A stretch of 64,000 bases of DNA from Timema cristinae (lineage: Eukaryota > Arthropoda > Insecta > Phasmatodea > Timematidae). The notes beneath the pieces were generated by a model that worked only from the letters and a program-made list of their open reading frames with translations, was not told where the DNA came from and made no database searches. Both the position numbers and the translations under genes were made by a program. The stretch is from positions 62,001 through 126,000 of the forward strand of contig JBCFYV010000987.1 in assembly GCA_039000515.1 (NCBI GenBank), read 5' to 3'. Numbering within the stretch: position 1 is the first letter of the stretch; each line of letters opens with the position of its first letter. Below are positions 55,290-64,000 of this stretch, piece by piece.

Positions 55290-56055
55290 AACCCCTTCCG
55301 GAAAGAACGGAATTTCACCTTCCAGTTGACCAACAAAATCCATTATCAATAGGCTTGTCAGCAGTTCCAGGGACTCACAGCAAAACACTTGATTAATCTA
55401 ATGTTAAAACCTGTCTGAATATAAATACTAAATAATTGAAACAAAAACTGTACTGCAATCGCTTATGTGGTTATAAATATCCTAGATAAAATATATAGGC
55501 CCTACAACATCCATACGAAACTTTAACAGAGACTCGAAACCCAAAACATAAGTATATCATGCTACAATTTGCTTGGTTAATATCCTACAGAATGTAAAAG
55601 AACTACATCGGAATCGGTTTGCTGTTTCATAGATATACACAAATATCCGGCTGGCCCTTCACCAACAACACAAAACCTGATTACATCATGCTAAAACATG
55701 CCTGGATATATATTATACAAATAAATAAAATTTACATCCTAATCGGTTAAGTGGTTCCAGAGATATATACACATATCCAGCTGACACTTCACCGGGACTT
55801 ACACCAAAACACCCGATTACAATTATTACACTGAAAAATGCCTGGATAAATACTCTACAGAATAATAAAAACTACACCACAGTGATCATATGGTTCCATC
55901 AATGTATACAAACAATCGGCTGACCCTTCACCGGGACTCGCACTGAAACCCCTTATTATACATAAATAATGTTAAAACCTGCCTAGATATTGGTCCAGTA
56001 TAAAAGTAAAAACCGCACCACAATCGGTTAAGTGATTCCAGAGATCCTAAGTTAC
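55290..56055 (+). repeat. Tandem array, five to six units of about 135 bp
   Basis: Recurring words are GGTT.AGTGGTTCCAGAGATAT, CACA.ATCCGGCTG(A/G)CCCTTCACC, GGGACTC.CACC.AAAC, ATGTTAAAACCTGCCTGGATAT, TACAGAAT..TAAAA.CTACA and CAATCGG. Units differ by 15-25% by eye, so the array is old. It ends at the (TA)n run. Confidence 0.8.
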
Positions 56056-56060
56056 AAATC

Positions 56061-56062
<2 letters not shown>

Positions 56063-56116
<54 letters not shown>
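56063..56116. repeat. (TA)n microsatellite
   Basis: About 26 TA dinucleotides between the tandem array and the SINE tail. Confidence 0.95.
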
Positions 56117-56122
<6 letters not shown>

Positions 56123-56404
56123 TTAGCACCGCGTCTTATTAACCGTTCGGGTTATACGCACTTACGCTAATGTGTAATGGTAGGGTGATTGTGAGATGAA
56201 ATGTAGGACTTACAGTTTAACGCGGGATCCGAGCCACGGTGGAGGCCTGGCATTCCCCACATTCCCAAGTTGTGATTTATACACATCTTGTCAGAGGTGG
56301 TGGAAGAGTTTGGAAATAAGATAAATCTGTGCCGGAGTCGAAGATTTAACCCCGGACTCCCAGCACCGATGTCTGACACCTTACCCCTAGACCGCTAGGT
56401 CACC
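56116..56404 (-). repeat. SINE type 1, full length
   Basis: Begins AATATTATTAGCACCGCGTC and GTTCGGGTTATACGCAC, contains the complete type 1 body and ends CCCCTAGACCGCTAGGTCACC. Read on the minus strand it starts GGTGACCTAGCGGTCTAGGG, the tRNA-like head with an A box. It inserted beside, or grew its tail into, the (TA)n run. No clear target duplicate was seen. Confidence 0.93.
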
Positions 56405-56783
56405 TTAAAAACAGTAAAGAACTTACAATACATTTTTACTTAAGGATATTTTCATTCCAAACCTTAAAAAAGCATATACATTATTCAAAGTGTTTTAAAA
56501 CTCGTAAACCAAAAACAAAATTTATCCCTGCTTTTAATTCATTTAAGCCTCCCCACTATGATATTACATTAATACTTGCAGATGACATAACCAGTATTAT
56601 GATTTGGATTTCCAGAGTTTATTTAGTAAAAAAAAAACAGAAAAAACCCACAGTTAACATTATACATTCAATTTATTAGAAAATGATAATCAAAGTAAAT
56701 CTTAGTAAACAATAATTTTATCAATCAAAGTATTTATCAAAAAATTTTACTAATCGTTATATTGTGGCCGTTTTGATAACATT
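56405..56783. other. No recognised feature
   Basis: AT-rich DNA. Confidence 0.4.
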
Positions 56784-57161
56784 AAGGTGGAGTGCTAGTG
56801 AGCGCAAGTTTAGTGCATTAATTTTGCAGTTTTTATAGCACAAACATTTTTTGGCCAAAATAAATCAAATATTTCTTCTATAAAAACATAGAGTTTTGTT
56901 TTCTGCACATGCTAATCTCAACAGTTGTTGAATATCTGTCATGGGCATGGCGGCATTTAGTGACAAACTTTTTAAATAAAGAGAAAAGTTTGTCACCAAA
57001 TGCCGCCATGCTCATGACAGATATTCAACAACTGTTGAGATTAGCATGTGCAGAAAACTAAACTCTATGTTTCTATAGAAGAAATATTTGATTTATTTTG
57101 GCCAAAAGATGTTTGTACTATAAATACTGCCCTAAACTCACGCTCACTAGTACTCCACCTT
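56784..57161. mobile_element. Foldback element, 378-bp near-perfect palindrome
   Basis: The left half AAGGTGGAGTGCTAGTGAGC through TGTCATGGGCATGGCGGCAT is repeated inverted in the right half (ATGCCGCCATGCTCATGACA through GCTCACTAGTACTCCACCTT). The arms are about 180 bp with a spacer of about 15 bp (TTAAATAAAGAG). TTAA lies at both edges (56,782-56,785 and 57,160-57,163), suggesting a TTAA target site. There is no coding capacity. This is a MITE or foldback transposon; the arms differ at under 10% of positions. Confidence 0.88.
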
Positions 57162-58423
57162 AAATAAAGTATGGAATCGAGCTATGGTACCACAAAGTTA
57201 TATAAACAGTCATAGTAACTTTGAAGAAACAAATAAATTACCTTTTATAACTAAAATATGTCCAATGGATAAGATTTTATCAAATATTTTTTTTCATCCA
57301 CCCGGAAATAATATAAACAATTTTAAATCAATCTTAAATTATATAAGATTTTTTAACTCTGTGTATTAAAAATAAAGTAAAAATCTTTTAGATTTAATTT
57401 ATTATTTGCATTACATGTGTGTAATATAATAATTAAACATTAATAAATTCATAGTTAGCTATTCACAATATTAAAGATTCTGAAAAGAGGGAAACCTGCT
57501 TTATGTTACCATGCAAAATCAATAAATGTAGATAGCACTGCTGCCAAAATAATATGTGGCGTGGTTAAATCTTTGACAGCTTAAAAACAGCCAATATATT
57601 AATGAGACCAAACATAATTAATTAGTTAAGTATGTAACGAATAATTGACTTTATCGTGAAGGGAACAAAAAGTAAAATTAATTTAGTTGATCAAACTATT
57701 TGGACATCGTAAAAAGACATAACCCCTCCCCCATCATTCCTTCTCTACAGGCAAGAAATAATTTAAGGACTTAAGGATTTCTTTAAATCCGGCCTTGGGC
57801 GTAACCTAGGCAAACTATTCAGCAGTCATGTGAGGATGTATAGCATACCTCGCGGGCTGAGCCAATAAGTTGCTACCTTACAATCTCGACGGAGTGTATC
57901 ATGCTTTTTACTAATTTTTTGAATTTCCTGTTGAAATAGAGTTACATACAAAATAATTCCCTGAGTGATAAAAAACATACCCCCAAACTAAATTACCGAG
58001 TAGAAATATACCACAAAAAAAACTTAACTTGACTAATGTTTAAACCATGTATTAAAAAATTAAAAATTAACTCAACCGCCAAGGGATTTAAAATTAAATA
58101 CTTACTGGTTAAAATCAGCCCTTTTTGTTGTAAACGTTTGTGCCAAATACAACTCAAAATAATTCGTGAATTAGGATTTCTCAATCTTTACTTGATCAAG
58201 AATTGCCAATGATTAAGCAAAAGTATTTGTTAACAAAATTAGCCCAAGCAATCCTCAAAAATTGACACCCAACTCACTTGTACTTGAAGATTAGTGGATT
58301 GATACTTATTTTATCGGTTTCCAAAATTTTGCAAGGTTTGACCTAATTTTTTGTCTATGATATTTATGTGACTCCTTGATAACATACAAGTGTTCAAAAT
58401 CACTTTTTTTTTAATGATATCTT
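57162..58423. other. No recognised gene
   Basis: AT-rich DNA. Frames at 57,184-57,369 (+) and 57,993-58,184 (-) carry no recognisable motif. Confidence 0.4.
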
Positions 58424-58640
58424 CACGGTCTACTACCCTTCGAGACTTTCCTCATTTAATTAAATTGGCGGGGTAGGTATAATTTAGGGGAAATATAACC
58501 TTATTTGCATGGAGTGGGAGGGTGAAAATGCTTAAGAAAATTTACGGCTAGTTTACCAGGCTGGAATTTGAATCCCAACCTCATCACCGGCGAACTAAAC
58601 GAGCATACAATAAAGCCTGCGCACCTACCGATAGTCTACT
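58424..58640 (-). repeat. SINE type 2, diverged
   Basis: CACGGTCTACTACCCTTCGAGACTTTCC is a degraded shared 3' end. The body AACCTTATTTGCATGGAGTGGGAGGG and the head region TGGAATTTGAATCCCAACCTC (B-box-like on the minus strand) match type 2. Confidence 0.6.
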
Positions 58641-59405
58641 TGTTTTAACTGCAGTAAATTAGGTTTTATAATTGTAAATACTTACATTTCTCTTTGAATT
58701 TCGCACCTTTTCTAAAGCCATTGTAACCTATTTAAGAAAGTTAACACAACATATATTTGCCTCAATAAACATTTCAACCCCCACCTCCCCAGCCCTGAAA
58801 CACGTGACCAATTGGTTGGAAACCACTATTCTATCACTAATCAAACAAAACAAAATTGTTAACAGTTGTTTTACTTGATTAACAGAACATAAAGATTTTT
58901 TTTCAGCTTGTTAATATTCTGTTCATGCCAAATAAATAAACATAGATAGTGATTGTAATTGGGATTAGTTTTTTTTTATATTAAGACATATACCCTTATT
59001 TGTATTTGCAAAATATACCGGTAATTGTGTACTTTGGGAAAAAATGTCTACGTTCAATTTATAAATAAAGGTTAATCTAAACTTAGTTTGCCTTTTATTT
59101 ATATTTTCTTAAACATTCATTTAAACTTGATGTGTAAAGTTTAGAGTTTCTATAAATAGTTAAAGAAAAATATTAGTTGTGCCATTATCACTTGAACAGA
59201 TTTTATAAAAAAAAACTTATCTTTCGACCAAATGTAAGTAATAAATTAATCTTTGGAGAAAACCATATATTTATTTTATGTTAAACATTTATTTCTTTAC
59301 ATTTGGCCTTAAAAATATTTCAAAATAAGAATTGTTCAAGTGAAATAGATTCTCAAAACAACTAATAGTGCAACATAAATAAAATAATATATAAAAATAA
59401 TAACA
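58641..59405. other. No recognised feature
   Basis: AT-rich DNA without a supported gene. Confidence 0.4.
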
Positions 59406-59560
<155 letters not shown>

Positions 59561-59577
59561 CTATGCTAGTAGTCAGC

Positions 59578-62500
59578 TATGGAGCTCAGTCAGATTGCCT
59601 TGATTGAAAATTGTAAATCGTCCTATGAAATTCTAAGCAAACTAGATTCCATTTATGAGCACAGATCAGAAACCAATATTATTATTATTATTATTATTAT
59701 TAGCACCGCGTCTTACTACCCGTTCGGGTTATACGCAAGCAGAAACAAATAAAATGATAGTACATGAGCGTTTCTATCAATATCAGTGGAGCTCGGCCGA
59801 TTCAGTGGCTCAACACATCGCCAAAGTGGAAGCTCTTGCCCGACAAATAAAAGAGGTCGGAGATTCAGTCTTCGATCTAGCTATCATGACCAAGATCTTG
59901 AGTAGTCTACCTCTGAAATATAAGCATTTCAGACAGGCCTGGCTTTCCATGAGTGAGGACAAACCATCGACAATTTTAAATCCCGTATGATTGATGAAGA
60001 GGCGAGCCTGACTAAGGTGGAAGAGCAAGAAACTGCCTTAGCTTCTATAACTAACCAAGAAACTAAATCTCGTGGACATAAACCACGATTTTATGAAGCA
60101 GGGAAACAAAGTAACCAAACCATAAGAAAACTTGCCTGTTATAACTGCCAACGTAAAGGCCACCTTGCCCGTGACTGCCGGAGTGAGAAGAAAAATCGAC
60201 CAGTCTCTGATAAAGGCAGAGCTGACCAGTCAAATTTTTCTGCCTTTAATGTTTAGGAAGCAAATGCATGTATTTCATTTTCTGACGAGAATACTTGGAC
60301 CATGGATAATGGGGCTTCCAGCCATATGACATGATACAGAGACTACTTTGACAAGTTTGAAGAGATTAGTGATGGTTCTTCTGTGCGTCTTGGTGACAAC
60401 CACAAGCTTTTTGTCAGAGGGATGATTCGTAAGTTGCTGAATGGTCAGTGGTATGACTCGGTCATTAGAGACGTCCTATTTGTTCCAGAACTGAAAAAGA
60501 ACCTCATGTCTGGAGGAAAAATCACCAAGATAGGAATGAAAAATCAGACAATTTTGTTGAGGTTTTTGAAACAGGAAAGTTGGCCGCTTGTGGTGAACGC
60601 CAGCCAAATAACCTGTATAAAATGCGTTTTCAGATTCTAACCTCAAATGAAGCCAATTCTGTCACTCAGACTTGTTTAAAGCTATGGCACGAACGCCTCG
60701 ACCACATAAATGTTAGGGCTTTGAAGGAGTTAATCTCAAAAAGCTTAGCCGAGGGTGCAGATCTGAGTGATGTAGACAATTTATTTTGCCCTGGCTGTGC
60801 ATATGGGAAGAACCACAAGCTCCCGTTCAACAGCCCAAACCACCAGAAGATGAAGGTTGGTGTGTTAATATACAGTGATCTTGGTGTCATGCCAGTCTAA
60901 TCTGTAGGAGGAGCCAAGTATTTTGTTACTTTCAAAGATGACTACTCTGGCTACAGAGTAGTATCTTTCATTAAACATAAAAGTGATACACTAAAATGTT
61001 TTAATAATTTTTGTAATATTGTAGAAACAAAATACAAGCGAAGTGAGCAAATACTCCATACAGACAATGGTACAGAATACATCAATGTGGAATTTTTAGG
61101 ATTTTCTTGCCTCAAAAGGGATATTTGCTGAGAGAACAGCGCCATACACACCCGAACAAAATTCTCGCTCAGAGAGAGATATGCGCACAATTGTTGAGAG
61201 TGTCTGGGCGATGCTTTGCAGCAGTAACCTCCCTCAAGAGCTTTGGGAGGAAGCTGTAAATTGTGCTGTATACATATTAAACCATACACCTACAAATCAG
61301 GCACATAACTCTACACCCCTGGAACTGTGGACCGGCAAAAAGCCTCATCTGTCGCATATAAGGACGTTTGGATGTGAAGCCTATATGCTGGTGCAAAATG
61401 GAAGAAAGAAGTTGGATAAGAAATCCAAGAAGATAATACTCGTTGGATATGATGGAAATTCTACCAACTACAGCCTGTACGATCCTGACACTAAGAAAAT
61501 TAGAATATTAAGAAATGTTCCCTTCAATGAAGCACAACAAGGCTTTGAAAAACCTATCCACTACGTGCCCACGAAAATTGACTGTGATGAAGAAGCTGAA
61601 ATCGAGAGCTAAGAAGATTATGAGATTAAGAAGACATTCCCAGAGCCAGAGCCGGGTGATCCACCAGCAGAAATTCTTCAAGATGATGAATCATACAAGA
61701 TGTCTAGGCCTACTCATAACCTCAGACTTCGTAGTGTTTTAAAGCCACCAGCAAGATTCACTGAGAATCTTCTCTGCGTTGAGGAAGATACTTCTAGTAC
61801 CTATTCTGAATATGTTACATGCCTGGACAAATTCAAGTGGGAAACTGCTATGAAAGAGGAAGTTGACGCCTTAGAAAAAATGACACATGTACAATGGTAT
61901 CAATACCTGAAGGAAAGAAACCCATCGGCTCAAGATGGGTTTTTAAAATTGAAAGAAACTCTTTGGGTGAGATTACGAGATATAAAGCACGTTTGTGTGC
62001 AAAAGGCTACACACAAAAGTTGGGAATAGACTACAATGAAACATTTTCCCTCACGACTCGCTATGATTCGATTAGAGTGCTCCTCTCTATTGCAGTTAGA
62101 TTTGACTATGAACTACCCAATTTGATGTCAAAACCACATTCCTTAATGGAGATCTTGAAGAGGAGAAATACACGAGTATTCCAGAAGGGATATAGGTAGA
62201 TTCAAATCTGGTTTGTAAACTCAATAAGAGTCTTTATGGTCTGAAGCAATCATCACAATGTTGGAACCGAAAGTTCGACCAATTCATCAAGGATTTTGGC
62301 TTCAGGCAATTTAATGGGGACAAGTGTATCTACAAAGCCGATGTTAAGGGGAATCGTGTCTTTCTAATCCTTTTTGTCGACGATGGTCTTGTGATGGGGG
62401 CCGAATAAAACATCATGTAACGTTGTAATCAATGAGTTGCAGAAGGATTTTGAGATCACGACATCATCAGTAGAATTATTTGTAGGGATGCAGATACACT

Positions 62501-63310
62501 ACAACATAGAAGATGGTACACTCTTCATTGGACAATCAACCTAGATACACCAGATTTCCAAAATATTCAATCTTCAGGACGCTAATCCTTGTAGCGTGCC
62601 TGCAGATTCCAGTATTCGCCCACAAGCCGCAGCAGAAGACCAACTAATGAAGCATCTACCATACAGGGAAGCAGTTGGAGCATTAATATTTATTTGCACA
62701 GTCAGTCGACCTGATATAGCGTTTGCAGTGGGACAAGTCAGCAAATATTGCAACAACTTTGACAAAAACCACTGGAACAGTGTCAATAAAATTATTAAAT
62801 ATCTCAAAGCCATGGAGTCATGTATCGAAAGTCCTTAGACTCAATCACTATTGTGGGATATTCAGACTCTGATTATGCCGGAGACCTTGATACAAGACAA
62901 TCGACAACGGGCTACATATTCAATATCTCGGATGGTCCTATTAGTTGGACAGACAGCAAACAGTAGCTCTATCAACCACCGAAGCTGAATATATGGCAGT
63001 CTCAGCAGCAGCTAAAGAAGCTATGTGGCTTAGAACTATGTTCATGGACATCTTTGAAGAAGCCGCTGCACCAACGGTGATCTTTGTTGACAATCAAAGT
63101 GCCATAAAACTTGTGAAGAATCCGGAATACCACAAGCGTACCAAGCACATAGACATTCGCTACCACCACATTCGGGAGCGATTTGAACATGGGGACATCG
63201 ATCTGCGATAGACCGCATCGAAGGATCAGCTTGCCAACCTCCTTACGAAGCCATTACCTCGGGAGGTTTTTCAACGACTATGTGCTTATTTGGTAACTGA
63301 GTCTTCTTGA
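59578..63310 (+). pseudogene. gag-pol: Copia copy F: gag-pol, 5' truncated and decayed
   Basis: In order: part of gag (ILSKLDSIYEHRSE, then, after a SINE tail, KMIVHERFYQYQWSSADSVA, QIKEVGDSVFDLAIMTKILSS), zinc knuckle CYNCQRKGHLARDC (60,137), protease MDNGASSHM (altered DSGAS), pre-integrase LKLWHERLDHINV, integrase (ILHTDNGTEY, TPEQNSRSERDM, LPQELWEEAV), RT (KPIGSRWVFKIERN, LNKSLYGLKQSSQCW, active site FVDDGLV) and RNase H (VALSTTEAEYMAVS, DNQSAIKLVKNPEYH, LLTKPLP). About ten stops or shifts show that it is dead. The start of gag and the 5' LTR are missing. Confidence 0.92.
59677..59736 (-). repeat. SINE 3'-end fragment inside copia F gag
   Basis: ATTATTATT..., AGCACCGCGTCTTACTACCC and GTTCGGGTTATACGC only: the tail and 3' hairpin of the SINE family. 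It interrupts gag between SETN and KMIV. CAGAAAC-CAAT before and CAGAAACAAAT after look like a target duplicate, so it is a very short 5'-truncated insertion. Confidence 0.85.
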
Positions 63311-63422
63311 AGTGGTGAATTAATTTTGTTTGTTTGTATGCTCAGTGTATATATATTTTGTGTGTTTAACAATGCCACTATGAAATTAGAAAGATTTTTT
63401 TTAAGTGCTCATTAAGGGAGTG

Positions 63423-63625
63423 TGTCAGAATATTGTAATTCGCGCCTAAATACCCAGGCTGTACTTTGTTTCACTCTGGTGGTAATCTTGTTAACTAAAG
63501 CAACTCAAGAGAGTCTTTGTTTTTGTGAATAATATCTGTGTTTTGTTTTGTTGTAAGAATTGAAGAATTATCACAATCTATAATTTTTCCTAAACGCTTT
63601 CAAAAGTATCTTGACGACCTAATTG
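63423..63625 (+). repeat. Probable copia F 3' LTR (end uncertain)
   Basis: Follows the purine-rich AAGGGAGTG and begins TGTCAGAATATTGTAATTC, the usual place for a copia 3' LTR. There is no partner LTR to fix the end. It is not homologous to the LTR of copies D and E. Confidence 0.55.
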
Positions 63626-63627
63626 GT

Positions 63628-63731
63628 TGGCACGGTCACATGATTATGGATATAGACTCTTTGGTCGCGAATACAATTTCTTAAGAACTTCAGTCTATGG
63701 ACCTACTAATACATAGTCTGTGTTGGGGCCT
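63628..63731 (+). mobile_element. Right end of a Harbinger-like MITE
   Basis: GGCACGGTCACATGATTATGG, GACTCTTTGGTCGCGAATA, CAGTCTATGGACCTAC and TGTGTTGGGGCCT match the right end of the MITE at 7,252-8,077. It is followed by TAA. The left part of this copy is absent. Confidence 0.65.
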
Positions 63732-64000
63732 TAAGCCTTCTCATAAGGTTTGAATTTTTAAACCGTTGTTTACATAACTTAAAAACAGAATGAAATTATC
63801 AAAACAATACAATTCATGTGCACTAAATTCTTTCAAAACCATCACATTATGTTTGATAATATTTCATGTGATTTCAACAAGGCTTAGAAACCAAAACATA
63901 AAATTTGAAAGTTATAAAAACAATACCGGTAGTTAACTTAAGCCTATGTTAAATAGGTGTACATATTTGTGGTAGACTAAAAATATATGGCCCATTTTGT
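63732..64000. other. No recognised feature
   Basis: AT-rich DNA at the window edge. Confidence 0.4.

Overview
The window is animal nuclear DNA, most likely from an invertebrate with an AT-rich, transposon-dense genome. The sequence does not let me name the species. The evidence is Ty3/gypsy and Ty1/copia retrotransposons, hAT, Harbinger-like and Tc1-like DNA elements, tRNA-derived SINEs with AAT tails, microsatellites, and a decayed Maverick/Polinton (virus-like) element. I found no convincing host protein-coding gene. Almost everything I could identify belongs to a mobile element or a tandem repeat.

Layout. 1-8,695: mostly unassigned AT-rich DNA with SINE fragments, a possible hAT end, and an 826-bp Harbinger-like MITE (7,252-8,077). 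8,696-21,030: a nested stack. A minus-strand copia element (copy D) is split by a hAT element. That hAT gene is split by a gypsy-type LTR element (copy A, 10,797-17,857), and copy A carries a full-length SINE (15,737-16,025). A separate hAT MITE (19,660-20,630) also sits in the copia. 22,730-32,678: a young gypsy-type LTR element (copy B) with almost identical LTRs and long gag and pol frames, inserted into a SINE with a 4-bp target duplication. 34,274-37,260: a Tc1-like transposase fragment, a mariner-type MITE and a relic of the gypsy 3' tail (copy C). 39,175-41,690: the 5' half of a copia element (copy E), same LTR family as copy D. 41,834-53,350: tandem repeats and a decayed Polinton with all genes on the + strand: a small spliced gene, DNA polymerase B, packaging ATPase, a small basic protein, two unknown proteins, a 51-aa integrase-N-terminus-like frame and an adenain-type protease. 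53,458-59,560: dispersed repeats, a tandem array, a large foldback palindrome and microsatellites. 59,578-63,625: a third, decayed copia element (copy F), followed by the end of another Harbinger-like MITE.

How the parts work together. Copy B is the only element here that looks recently active. Its LTR has a promoter layout resembling heat-shock genes: a four-unit heat-shock element 13 bp upstream of a TATA box, with CRE and E-box palindromes further upstream. Copy A lacks pol and would need proteins from a relative such as B. The SINEs come in at least two body types that share the same 3' hairpin and tail, which suggests that one LINE partner mobilises both. The Polinton genes are broken by stops and frameshifts. 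Several keep their own TATA box about 44-68 nt before the ATG, which indicates gene-by-gene transcription.
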